Positions 35,708-43,953 of a stretch of DNA of 64,000 nucleotides are shown here, piece after piece. Within the stretch, counting starts at the first letter, position 1; the number at the start of each line of letters is the position of its first letter. Source of the DNA: JAYPHU01 sp038127535. GTDB taxonomy: Bacteria; Pseudomonadota; Alphaproteobacteria; Rhodospirillales; UBA2165. The stretch is from the NCBI GenBank assembly GCA_038127535.1, contig JAYPHU010000004.1:62001-126000 (forward strand), in the 5' to 3' direction. Both the position numbers and the translations under genes were made by a program. The notes below the pieces were generated by a model that was not told where the DNA came from, made no database searches, and worked only from the letters and a program-made list of their open reading frames with translations.

Positions 35708-37186
35708 CTACTCCGCAGCTTTCTTGGAGGCTTTCTCGGGCACATCGTATTGACCCATCACGTGATCCACCACCCCGTCGAAATGCTCCCATGGCGCTTC
35801 CCGGAAGGAATGGTTGCGCACGATGAACGACGCGCCAGCATAGAACTTCTCATACTGCTGTTGGCGGCCGGCGAATTCGGACCCCACCACATCCCAGGCG
35901 AGCCGGAACAATTTCATCCGGTCGGCGGCGCCCATTTGCGGCGTCTGGAAATAGGCTTCGAAATCCTCCCGCAATTTTTCATCATGCATCACGGAAATGC
36001 TCGCCGGCATTTGGAACACGCCGCCGCCACAAAGTTCCCTCAAGACATCGACGATCATCGAGTGATTTTCCGTGCACCAGTTAAGCGCCGCGTACATCAT
36101 GCGCCGGTTGAAGGTCATGTACCCCTCCGGCCAGCTTTCTGCCGCCTCGATCTGGCCGTGGATCATGCCGGATAGGGTCGCTTCCAGCGCCGCCATTCGG
36201 CCCAGAGTCTCTCTGACCGCCGGCACCTGATCCGCGCCCGTGGCTTTGGTCACCTTGCTGCAGAGCCCGGTGATCAATTCCATCTTTGACCAAAAGCGGA
36301 CATTGGCCTGATGGTTGCCGTAGCAGTGGCCGGGGGAGCGAATATAGATTTCGCGGGCGAGGATGGCGTCGTCCATGACAAACACCTTTTCCCACGGGAC
36401 CTTGACGTTGTCGCACATAACCAAAACGTCGGTTTCATCCATGTTCCAGGTCAGCGGCGAGTCGAATTGATTGTCCGCATTCAAAGAAATCGGCTGCCGC
36501 ATCCACATTGTCAGTCCGGGGATATTGCAGGGAATCCCGCAGGTTACCGCCTGCTTCACTTGATCCGGCGCCAGGGGCAATAAGTTACCTATCCAAATCT
36601 CGTCGCAGAATACGGCGCTGGTGGCCAGCATCTTCATGCCCGAAATGGTGACACCCTCTTCATCTTCGTCGACCACCATCAGGGTCGGGATCGGCAAATT
36701 GTTCTTCTCATAGAATTCCGGATTTCGGGCAGCCTGCGGCGGCAAGACGGCATAGGTGGCGAAAAGATCGCCTTTTTTCATGTAGTCGTAATAGGAAACG
36801 ATGTTCTTACCGAACTGGTATTCATCGGTATCAAAGATTGACGGGCTGGTCGCCATGCCGGTGACAAAGCTCGCCACGTGATCCATGGACCGGCCCATCA
36901 TGCCGCAGGTCTGATCGGCGATCAGCTTGTGGGCGGTTGTCCGCTTGCGAAGATCTTCACGGCTTTTGGCCTGGAGAAACCACATGGAATAGCGCTCGCC
37001 GTCTTCCTCGAACGTCAGCGCTTCCTGCAGGTCCGGATCGTGCTTCAGATCGTAAAGAGAGGCGACGGTTTTCGCCGCCTCCCGGAACGCCGGATGGGTG
37101 GCCACATCCTCGACCTTCTCATCGCCGATATAGACAGTGCGGCCGTCTCTAAGACCTTCCAGATGCTGTTTGCCGGTTTTGATCAT
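35708..37186 (-). CDS. HpaB-family flavin-dependent monooxygenase
   Basis: A 492-residue member of the 4-hydroxyphenylacetate 3-monooxygenase large-component family (acyl-CoA dehydrogenase-like fold using FADH2). GMMGRSMDH is the family block at 95-103, and DLFATYAVLPPQ follows at 140-151. By alignment from memory, the substrate-site tyrosine (Y104 in the Thermus enzyme) is H103 here and the catalytic histidine (H142) is Y145, while the arginine (R100) is kept as R99. The substrate is therefore probably not 4-hydroxyphenylacetate. No HpaC reductase is nearby. It is flanked by a cupin (13 bases) and DUF2848 (4 bases). Confidence 0.88.
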   Translation of the reverse strand: MIKTGKQHLEGLRDGRTVYIGDEKVEDVATHPAFREAAKTVASLYDLKHDPDLQEALTFEEDGERYSMWFLQAKSREDLRKRTTAHKLIADQTCGMMGRSMDHVASFVTGMATSPSIFDTDEYQFGKNIVSYYDYMKKGDLFATYAVLPPQAARNPEFYEKNNLPIPTLMVVDEDEEGVTISGMKMLATSAVFCDEIWIGNLLPLAPDQVKQAVTCGIPCNIPGLTMWMRQPISLNADNQFDSPLTWNMDETDVLVMCDNVKVPWEKVFVMDDAILAREIYIRSPGHCYGNHQANVRFWSKMELITGLCSKVTKATGADQVPAVRETLGRMAALEATLSGMIHGQIEAAESWPEGYMTFNRRMMYAALNWCTENHSMIVDVLRELCGGGVFQMPASISVMHDEKLREDFEAYFQTPQMGAADRMKLFRLAWDVVGSEFAGRQQQYEKFYAGASFIVRNHSFREAPWEHFDGVVDHVMGQYDVPEKASKKAAE

Positions 37187-37199
37187 GGTTTAACCGCCC

Positions 37200-37586
37200 C
37201 TAATCGTCGGCGTCGTAGTAATAGTGCAGCTCGAACATCACGCAGCCCTTCTCTGACTTAAAGGGCCCGTGATAGACGCCGGGCGGCCGGCAGGCATAGG
37301 TCGGTGCGTGGAACTGTTCGCCGCCCTCGCCGTTTTCGTCATTGCCGACGATCAGGTCGCCTTCAACCAAGTACACCTCTTCCCAGTGGTCATGGACAAA
37401 GGGCGCGGTGGAATAGACGCCCGGCAGGATGCGCAGGAACCGGGACCGGCTGCCGGTCTTACCGTCCTCGTCCAGATCCGTGGTCAGGACCTTTTGCTGC
37501 ATGCCGGCGGGATAGCCCTCCGGCTCCTGCCAGCCCTCGTCCATGTCGAGGGGCAGAAATTCCAGATGGGGTTTGCCTTTGCCCAT
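37200..37586 (-). CDS. Single-domain cupin
   Basis: A 128-residue cupin with the metal-binding pattern HDHWEEVYLVEGDL (His, His, Glu) and the second histidine in PGVYHGPF. It is ChrR/ARD-like in size. ATG 37586 is preceded by GAGAGGAA. It is the first gene of the HpaB/DUF2848/FadB run and may be a dioxygenase or isomerase for the hydroxylated product. Downstream of the repeats at 37609-37689. Confidence 0.82.
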   Translation of the reverse strand: MGKGKPHLEFLPLDMDEGWQEPEGYPAGMQQKVLTTDLDEDGKTGSRSRFLRILPGVYSTAPFVHDHWEEVYLVEGDLIVGNDENGEGGEQFHAPTYACRPPGVYHGPFKSEKGCVMFELHYYYDADD

Positions 37587-37608
37587 AGTGTGTTCCTCTC
37601 GTTGGACC

Positions 37609-37692
37609 GGTGCCTGGAGCGGTGCCTGGCACCCGTCAAAAATAAGTCATTGAAATTACGTTGTTTTATATTCGCTGTTGCCAGGCACCTTT
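37609..37692. repeat. GGTGCCTGG(CACC) palindromic repeat unit
   Basis: GGTGCCTGG occurs at 37609-37617 and again at 37621-37629 as the palindrome GGTGCCTGGCACC. The inverse CCAGGCACC closes the unit at 37681-37689, with an AT-rich 47-base interior, followed by TTTT. The layout (paired GC-rich palindromes around an AT-rich centre) resembles REP/BIME elements mobilised by REP-associated tyrosine transposases. No transposase is nearby. Confidence 0.7.
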
Positions 37693-37793
37693 TCAAGGAT
37701 TGGAATAGACCCGCGCGTCCGTTCCTTTTCTGGTAAATTAGATAAGTTACTTAGTTAATCAACTCAAAGCACAAGTTTCCACGGGAGGCGGCC

Positions 37794-38135
37794 ATGGCCC
37801 CGAAAAACACGCTGGATAAGGACCTTCGCGGATATCTGGAGACCAACAAGGATATCTTGACGGTAATCGACAAGCCGGTGTCCATCGACGATATCGGCGC
37901 CCTGTCGGCGCAGAGCGAAGGGCCGATCTTATTCGAGAACATCAAGGAGCATCCCGGCCTCCGCCTTTGCGATATGCTGCTCAGCCCCGACGGGGCCCGG
38001 CGGATCACCGATGTCGCGCCGGTACTAAGGCAGATTAATGACCGGCTCCGAGACTTGGCGGCTCGGCTGGTGGAGGGATCGGAAGATGCGTTGGACTTGA
38101 TGCCGTCGAGCCTGGATGCCATAGCTTCCGCCTGA
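37794..38135 (+). CDS. Orphan UbiD N-terminal-like protein
   Basis: A 113-residue ORF with GGGAGG before ATG 37794. It resembles the N-terminal domain of UbiD decarboxylases: DKDLRGYLE, a TVIDKPVSIDDIGAL strand-helix, and the diagnostic PILFENIKEHPG. The UbiD catalytic and prenylated-FMN domains, which would add about 380 residues, are absent, and no continuation exists in any frame downstream. It is either a truncated relic kept with a good ribosome-binding site or a stand-alone accessory protein. An alpha/beta hydrolase follows after 23 bases. Confidence 0.7.
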   Translation: MAPKNTLDKDLRGYLETNKDILTVIDKPVSIDDIGALSAQSEGPILFENIKEHPGLRLCDMLLSPDGARRITDVAPVLRQINDRLRDLAARLVEGSEDALDLMPSSLDAIASA

Positions 38136-38158
38136 TTAAGCAATCCTGGAGAGTTTCA

Positions 38159-38968
38159 TTGCCCACCAAGACCGTGAACGGTGCGACGCTCAACTATTCC
38201 GAAGCCGGCGCCGGAGAGCCTTTGGTTCTTCTCCATTGTTCGTCCAGCACATCCCGGCAATGGCGGGACCTGTGCGAGCTTCTGGCCGAAGATTTCCGCA
38301 CCCTCGCCATCGACATGTACGGCTACGGCGGCACTAGCGACTGGTCCGGCGACACCAAAGACCTCCTCACGGACGAAGGCGATCTGATCCGCGCGATGAC
38401 CGAGGATTGCCCGGACGGGTTTCACCTGCTGGGGCATTCCTATGGCGGCACCATCTGCATGCGTCTGGCGCTGGAATTCCCGGAGCGGCTGAAGAGCCTC
38501 ACCTTGATTGAGCCCACCACGCCGTGGCTTTTAGACCCCCTGGCCGATAAGGCGGCTTACGACGAAATTTTCAAGACCGCGCACGAATTCCAGTCCGCCT
38601 TTGAGGCCGGTGACCCGGAACCGGGGATCGAATACTATTTCGACTATTGGAACGGACCGGGCGCGTGGCAGAGCGCCCTCGATGAGGTGCGGGCTTACTG
38701 TGTTAAGACCGCGGAGAAAACCTACCGGGAGTTTGATGTGATCCTGGACCCATCCCATCAGGTCGCGCCCTTGAACGCACTTTCCATGCCGTTGTTGTTG
38801 ATCAGAGGTGAGATTACCCGTGCACCGGCCCGGCGGGTGACGGATATCATCCATGCCGCCCTGCCCCACTCGGCCCTCGTGGACATTCCCGGAGCGGGTC
38901 ACATGTCGCCGATCACTCATGCAGATGAGGTGAATGAGGTCGTCGCGGGGTTTTTGCGGGGTTTGTGA
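38159..38968 (+). CDS. Alpha/beta hydrolase
   Basis: A 269-residue alpha/beta hydrolase: oxyanion LLHCSSST, nucleophile GHSYGGTIC, histidine GAGHMSPI. The usual acid aspartate position (LLIRGE) shows a glutamate. The start is TTG at 38159, preceded by GGAGAG. It is co-directional with the UbiD-N-like ORF. The substrate is unknown; related enzymes act on meta-cleavage products or esters. Confidence 0.85.
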   Translation: MPTKTVNGATLNYSEAGAGEPLVLLHCSSSTSRQWRDLCELLAEDFRTLAIDMYGYGGTSDWSGDTKDLLTDEGDLIRAMTEDCPDGFHLLGHSYGGTICMRLALEFPERLKSLTLIEPTTPWLLDPLADKAAYDEIFKTAHEFQSAFEAGDPEPGIEYYFDYWNGPGAWQSALDEVRAYCVKTAEKTYREFDVILDPSHQVAPLNALSMPLLLIRGEITRAPARRVTDIIHAALPHSALVDIPGAGHMSPITHADEVNEVVAGFLRGL

Positions 38969-38997
38969 GGACGAGCTTTTTTTACCGTCATTATTTC

Positions 38998-39112
38998 TGC
39001 GTCATCCCCGACCCGCGAAGCGGTTGTCGGGGAACCATGCTAATTTCAAGGTGGATCCACGGGTTGAGCCCGTGGATGACGCATCATATCCGTGTTTGCG
39101 TCATCCCGAACG
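38998..39112. repeat. Intergenic palindromic repeat (TGCGTCATCC type) plus a partial copy
   Basis: TGCGTCATCC at 38998-39007 pairs with GGATGACGCA at 39074-39083, with nested arms (CCCGAC/GTCGGG and ATCCACGGG/CCCGTGGAT). This 86-base element is of a type widespread between alphaproteobacterial genes. A second half copy (TTTGCGTCATCCCG, 39095-39108) overlaps the 3' end of the TRAP permease gene and provides its stop codon. It may also stop transcription between the two convergent genes. Confidence 0.75.
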
Positions 39113-41014
39113 TCGCCCGGCGAGATAACTGGGCGTCAAACCAACTACCGCCAGGACGACGCCGATTCCGGTCAGGGTCAGGTTCGGCATCACCATGCCG
39201 AAGCCGCCGAGCCCGGCGAGCACCCGCTGCCAGATCGCCAAGGGCGTCATGAAATGGGCCTCAATGGCGGCAGCCAGGGCGATCATGCCGACAATGGCGG
39301 AAGCGGTCGCGGTCAGCACCAGATGCACCGGCCCATCCATTAGGAGTTCCGGGCCCAACACAAAGGCGAACGGCACGACGAACGCCGCCAGGGCGAACTT
39401 CACCGCCTGCGCCGCGATATAGAGCGGATTGTCTTCGGCGATGGAGGCGGCGGCATACGCCGCCACTGCAACTGGCGGGGTCAGAGCCGACATCACCGCG
39501 AAATAGAGAACAAACATATGAGCCGGCAGGACCGGCACCTTGAGCTGGGTCAGCAACGGCGCCATCAGAGCCGCCGCCAGAATATATGCGCTGGGCGTCG
39601 GCATCCCCATGCCCAGCACAATAGTGATCGCCGCCGCCAGCAATAGCGTCGGGATCATCTGCGCATCAGTAATCCCATAGACCACATGGGCGAATTTTCC
39701 CGCCAAGCCGGTCATGGTGATGCCGCCAATGATCAGACCGGCGGCGGCGCAGGCGCCCGCGACCGGCACCATCCGGTAGCAGGTCTCACTCAGCACTTTC
39801 AGGATAGAGATCGGCCCGATTCGGGTCTCCGCCTTCAGGACCGAGACCGCCAGGATGGCGAGGCAGCCGAACACCGCCACCATGGTCGGCGTGTAGCCTT
39901 CCAGCAATGCAACGGTCAGCACCATCAGCGGTACAAAGAACATGCCCCCGTCTTTGAGGGTCGTCAGCAGCCGGGGGATCGCCGACGCGTCCATGGGCCG
40001 GAAACCCTGCCGGACGGAGCTGAAATGCACCTGGGCAAAGATGGAAACGTAATAGAGGATCGCCGGAATCAGGGCCGCAATCGCGATATCCCGGTACTCG
40101 ACGCCGGCGAAATCAACCATGATGAAGGCGGCGGTGCCCAGAACCGGGGGCACGATGCTGCCGCCCGTCGACGCCGCCACCTCGATGGCGCCGGCCGTGG
40201 CGCCGCGATAGCCCAGCCGCTTCATGATCGGGATGGTGATCGAGCCGGTGGTCACCACGTCGGAGGTCGGGCTGCCCGACACCATGCCGTACATGCCGGA
40301 CGAAATGACCGCCACCTTGGCCGGACCGCCCGGCTGCTTACCGCTGATGGCGGCGGCGAAATTAAAGAAAAACTCCCCGCCGCCGCAGGCATGCAAAAGC
40401 GTGCCGAACATGACGAACATAAAGGCATAGGTCGCCGCCACCCGGAGGGGCAGGCCGAAAATCCCGTCGGTGGTGAACACCGTGATTTCAATGAAATGGG
40501 CGAAGCTGATCTCGCCGTGCTTCAAGACGCCGGACAGATGATCGCCGAACAGGTTATAGACAACGAAGATGATGACGATGGTGGTCAAGCCGAGCCCGGT
40601 TGTCCGGCGCGCAATCTCGATGGTCAGCAGGAACACCAGCGTGCCGAACACCATGTCCCAGGTGGTCAGCTCATCTAAGAGCACAATCCGGTCGACGATC
40701 TCCTGAGCATGAATAGCGAAATAGATGCCAACGGCGATGGACAGCGCCGCGAAGATCAAATCCAGGATGGACGGGTTGTCCGGGTCCGAATCCTCGAACG
40801 CGCCGGTGGTCAGGAATGCCAGCGCCATCATGCCGGAGAAGAAAATCACCGCCAGGGTCCAGGGCGCGATGATCACCACCGTCGCCGCCGAGATGACATA
40901 GATGCCGACCGCTATCGCGAAGGGCGTAAATATCCAGTAGTACTTACCGTCGGGGCGGCGGCGCGCACCCACGGAGAACCAGGTCTTCAAGGAAAGTATT
41001 TTGCTGTCCGCCAC
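39101..41014 (-). CDS. TRAP transporter fused 4TM/12TM permease
   Basis: A 637-residue fused DctQ-DctM permease of the type paired with TAXI receptors. It has about 16 membrane segments. SGSPTSDVVTTGSITIPIM, STGGSIVPPVLGTAAF and GMGMPTPSAYILAAALM are the conserved DctM-type loops. The start is GTG 41014. Its last residues (LAGRRSG) and TGA stop are encoded within a partial copy of the intergenic palindromic repeat, so the C-terminus may have been altered by repeat insertion. It forms an operon with the TAXI receptor upstream. Confidence 0.93.
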   Translation of the reverse strand: MADSKILSLKTWFSVGARRRPDGKYYWIFTPFAIAVGIYVISAATVVIIAPWTLAVIFFSGMMALAFLTTGAFEDSDPDNPSILDLIFAALSIAVGIYFAIHAQEIVDRIVLLDELTTWDMVFGTLVFLLTIEIARRTTGLGLTTIVIIFVVYNLFGDHLSGVLKHGEISFAHFIEITVFTTDGIFGLPLRVAATYAFMFVMFGTLLHACGGGEFFFNFAAAISGKQPGGPAKVAVISSGMYGMVSGSPTSDVVTTGSITIPIMKRLGYRGATAGAIEVAASTGGSIVPPVLGTAAFIMVDFAGVEYRDIAIAALIPAILYYVSIFAQVHFSSVRQGFRPMDASAIPRLLTTLKDGGMFFVPLMVLTVALLEGYTPTMVAVFGCLAILAVSVLKAETRIGPISILKVLSETCYRMVPVAGACAAAGLIIGGITMTGLAGKFAHVVYGITDAQMIPTLLLAAAITIVLGMGMPTPSAYILAAALMAPLLTQLKVPVLPAHMFVLYFAVMSALTPPVAVAAYAAASIAEDNPLYIAAQAVKFALAAFVVPFAFVLGPELLMDGPVHLVLTATASAIVGMIALAAAIEAHFMTPLAIWQRVLAGLGGFGMVMPNLTLTGIGVVLAVVGLTPSYLAGRRSG

Positions 41015-41090
41015 TGCCGGCTCTTATGAGGTAAAAAGGGAGTACAGGTCGCCCCGCACTCCCAAATTATACCGTCCAAAAGGTGATCGC

Positions 41091-42089
41091 TTACATGATC
41101 CCTTTTTCTTTGAAGTACTTGGCGGCGCCCGGGTGATGCGGCGCAACACCGGGGGAGGCCAGAACCTTCTCCGTCGCAGTCTTTTTGATCAGACGGTGAG
41201 ACTTGTTCTTGAACTCTTCGATCTGCTCGACCATCGCTTTTGTGATAGTGTAGGCGAGCTTTTCGTCCATGTTCGCATTCACGACAACAACCGCGCCGAT
41301 GCAGACACCGTTGACAGCGCCGGGCGACCACTTGTATTCGCCGGCCTTGATGCCGCAGGGCGCGCCGCCGAACTGCTTGGCAACATTGCTCGCCACACCG
41401 ATCGGAATATCAACCAGCACCGGGCTGACACCCTTAGCGATCTCCCGGATCCGCGGGTGGTTGTAGGCGATGCCGAAGTTCACTACGTCGATTCGGCGAT
41501 CCAGCGCCAGCGAAACCAGCTCCTTGGAGGCGGCGTGGACGACTTGACCGCCCCAACCTTCAATCGCCGTTTTGGTAGCACCCATCTGGGCCATGACGGC
41601 TTCACTGACATTGCTGTCCATATTGCCGCGGCGATTGATGCCGACCCGCATCGGAATTTTCTTGTTCACGATGTCGGAGAAGCTCTTGATGCCGTGTTTA
41701 TCAGCAAATGACTTGGCAACCAGGATGTGGGTCAGCTGGAACCGGGATTCCGGCGTATACACCCGGAACAGGGTGCGGACATTGGTGAGGCCCGTCTTAA
41801 AGGGCGCGGTGCCTTTGACGGCGGCGCTCAGCTCGCCATCGGTGGCCAGACCCATCGGCACCTTGCCGCGGGACACCAGCGGCACATTGGCCAGACCGCC
41901 GGAAGAGGTTTGATAGGTCACCGTCGAACCGGGATGCGCCTTGGCGATCGCGGCGTCAATGCCGCCGCCGATGCGGGACCACAGTCCCCCGGGGCTCGCA
42001 CCCGACAGGGTCAGATTATATTTCTGGGCTTCGGCCGGCAGCGCCGCAAGAGTCGCCAGGGCCAGGGTCGCAACAAAGAGCTTTTTCAT
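41091..42089 (-). CDS. TAXI-family TRAP solute-binding protein
   Basis: A 332-residue periplasmic receptor with a signal peptide (MKKLFVATLALATLAALPAEA) followed by YNLTLSGASPGGLWSRIGGG, the TAXI N-terminal block. The mature protein carries typical GIN.RGNMDS and LVDIP elements. It captures a carboxylate or amino acid for the fused permease 76 bases downstream. GGGAGGAA precedes the ATG. Confidence 0.92.
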   Translation of the reverse strand: MKKLFVATLALATLAALPAEAQKYNLTLSGASPGGLWSRIGGGIDAAIAKAHPGSTVTYQTSSGGLANVPLVSRGKVPMGLATDGELSAAVKGTAPFKTGLTNVRTLFRVYTPESRFQLTHILVAKSFADKHGIKSFSDIVNKKIPMRVGINRRGNMDSNVSEAVMAQMGATKTAIEGWGGQVVHAASKELVSLALDRRIDVVNFGIAYNHPRIREIAKGVSPVLVDIPIGVASNVAKQFGGAPCGIKAGEYKWSPGAVNGVCIGAVVVVNANMDEKLAYTITKAMVEQIEEFKNKSHRLIKKTATEKVLASPGVAPHHPGAAKYFKEKGIM

Positions 42090-42169
42090 GAATTCCTCCC
42101 ATTAGCTCAAATATTTACGTTGATCGGATGTTAGTTCAGTGGCCGAAATAAAGCAAATGAGTATGCGGC

Positions 42170-42661
42170 CTAGCGCGCGGATTTTCGGCCATTTTGGCTG
42201 TCCTTCAGATTGCTGCGCACCTTGTTGATCAGGGCCTTGAATTGCCGCGCCTCCGCGCCCTTTAGCCCGCGCCCGGCAATTTCATTCACCTCCAAAGCAT
42301 ACGGGATGAGCTTGCCCTCCAAGCCCCGGCCCTTCGGCGTGAGATAAATATTATAGGCGCGCCGGTCCGTGGTGCTGCGCCTACGCCGCACGATGCCCTG
42401 TTTTTCCATGCGGAGAAGCGCGCTCTGGGTGGTTGGCTCCGTGGTGTTGACCCGGTCGCTGAGTTCCCGCTGGCTTAGGCCTTCCTCCAGCCACAAGACC
42501 CGCAGCAAGAACCATTGGGCAGTGGAGATGCCGTGTTCCTGCAGGCGCGCGCGCAGCTCTTTCTGCAGGAGCATCATCGTGTCCCGGATCAGAAAGCCGA
42601 TGCTCTGCGACGGCGGCAGCGGCGATTTTTGATCTTTTGTGCCTTTGGCGGCCCGGGGCAT
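42170..42661 (-). CDS. MarR family transcriptional regulator
   Basis: A 163-residue winged-helix regulator. The HTH core LSQRELSDRVNTTEPTTQS and the wing RRRRSTTDRRAYNIYLT are plain. Four N-terminal arms suggest dimerisation. GGAG and GGAGTC lie before ATG 42661. It is the first gene of the MarR/TAXI/TRAP run, so it probably controls uptake of an aromatic or other carboxylate ligand. Confidence 0.92.
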   Translation of the reverse strand: MPRAAKGTKDQKSPLPPSQSIGFLIRDTMMLLQKELRARLQEHGISTAQWFLLRVLWLEEGLSQRELSDRVNTTEPTTQSALLRMEKQGIVRRRRSTTDRRAYNIYLTPKGRGLEGKLIPYALEVNEIAGRGLKGAEARQFKALINKVRSNLKDSQNGRKSAR

Positions 42662-42840
42662 CCTTGACTCCTTTTCCCTCCGGAAAACTATGAATTCTAA
42701 CTTATTTCAGGGGCGTGCGGCATGCCACCATAAAGTATGAATGAGTGCCGCGCCGTACACCGTACCTCCAAGAATCTGCTGGATTAATCCCTGTGCCGGA
42801 CTATTAATGCCCCCTCAAACGACCAGGAAGATGATTAAAA

Positions 42841-43950
42841 ATGGCTGTCAGTGAAGACCAAATTCGCGAGGTGCTCTCGACCCTTATCCCCGAAGGCGAC
42901 GACCGGGATATCGTCTCCGCTGGACTTGTGTCCGGCATTGCCCAGCGGGACGGGATGATCCAGGTGTCGATCGAGACCACGCCGGACCGGGTGCCGGAGA
43001 TGGAACAGGTGCGCCAGGCCGCCGAACAGGCGCTTAAGGGTCTGGAGGGTGTGAAGAACGCCACCGCTGTCCTCACCGCCGAGAAACCTCAAGCCCAGCC
43101 GCAACAACAAGGCCCTCATCAGGGACACCAGCATCAACAACCGGGTCCACAGGGTGTGCCGGGCGTCAAAGCACTGATCGCCGTGGCTTCCGGCAAGGGC
43201 GGCGTCGGCAAATCCACCACCACCGTCAATCTGGCGCTCGCTCTGGCGTCTCTGGGAAATAAAGTCGGCATCCTGGATGCGGATATTTACGGCCCGTCTA
43301 TCCCGCGCATGATGGGCGTCACCGAGCAACCGTCCCAGACCCAGAACAACACCCTGCTGCCGCCATCCAGTTATGGCGTCAAATGTATGTCCATGGGCAT
43401 GCTGGTGGACGAGGAAGAGCCGGTAATCTGGCGTGGGCCGATGGTCATGGGCGCGCTACAGCAAATGCTGACCGAGGTGGAGTGGGGTGAATTGGACGTT
43501 CTGGTGATCGACATGCCGCCGGGCACGGGCGATGCGCAGCTCACCCTCGCCCAGCAGACCAAGCTCACCGGCGCGGTGATCGTTTCCACCCCGCAGGACA
43601 TTGCGTTACTGGACGCCCGCAAGGGCCTCAACATGTTCCGCAAGGTCAACGTGCCTATCCTCGGCATCGTCGAGAACATGAGCTATTTCGTCTGCCCGAA
43701 ATGCGGCGAGGAATCCCACATCTTTGCTCATGGCGGGGCGCAGGCGACGGCGGAGAAATACGACGTGCCTTTCCTAGGCGCGGTGCCGCTGGACATGGAA
43801 ATCCGGGAAACCTCCGACAAGGGCCAGCCCATCGTTGTCTCCAAAAGCGACAGCCCCCACGCCCAGGCCTATATGTGGATTGCCGAGAACGTCCAGGACG
43901 GCATCTCGACCGAACTGGAAAAGACCGGCCCGAACATCAGCTTTGAGTAG
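42841..43950 (+). CDS. mrp: Mrp/NBP35-type iron-sulfur carrier ATPase
   Basis: A 369-residue Fe-S cluster carrier protein. It starts with a MIP18-like domain (about 1-90), has a Gln/His/Pro-rich linker (PQQQGPHQGHQHQQPGPQG), then the P-loop SGKGGVGKSTTTVNLA, and ends with the CPKC cluster-binding pair (YFVCPKCGEE). It binds and transfers [4Fe-4S] clusters in the cytoplasm. It is a housekeeping gene between accessory clusters and converges on the aromatic operon with 3 bases between stops. Confidence 0.94.
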   Translation: MAVSEDQIREVLSTLIPEGDDRDIVSAGLVSGIAQRDGMIQVSIETTPDRVPEMEQVRQAAEQALKGLEGVKNATAVLTAEKPQAQPQQQGPHQGHQHQQPGPQGVPGVKALIAVASGKGGVGKSTTTVNLALALASLGNKVGILDADIYGPSIPRMMGVTEQPSQTQNNTLLPPSSYGVKCMSMGMLVDEEEPVIWRGPMVMGALQQMLTEVEWGELDVLVIDMPPGTGDAQLTLAQQTKLTGAVIVSTPQDIALLDARKGLNMFRKVNVPILGIVENMSYFVCPKCGEESHIFAHGGAQATAEKYDVPFLGAVPLDMEIRETSDKGQPIVVSKSDSPHAQAYMWIAENVQDGISTELEKTGPNISFE

Positions 43951-43953
43951 AGG

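Noticed and set aside
35708..37186. Identity as 4-hydroxybutyryl-CoA dehydratase (same superfold)
   Set aside because: The Cys99, Cys103 and Cys299 [4Fe-4S] ligand positions are R99, H103 and W299 here; only the His near 292 coincides.
37609..37692. CRISPR array
   Set aside because: Only two or three short palindromic words with unequal spacing, no regular spacers and no cas genes.
39686..40678. 330-codon frame opposite the TRAP permease
   Set aside because: Charged low-complexity product typical of the complement of hydrophobic codons.
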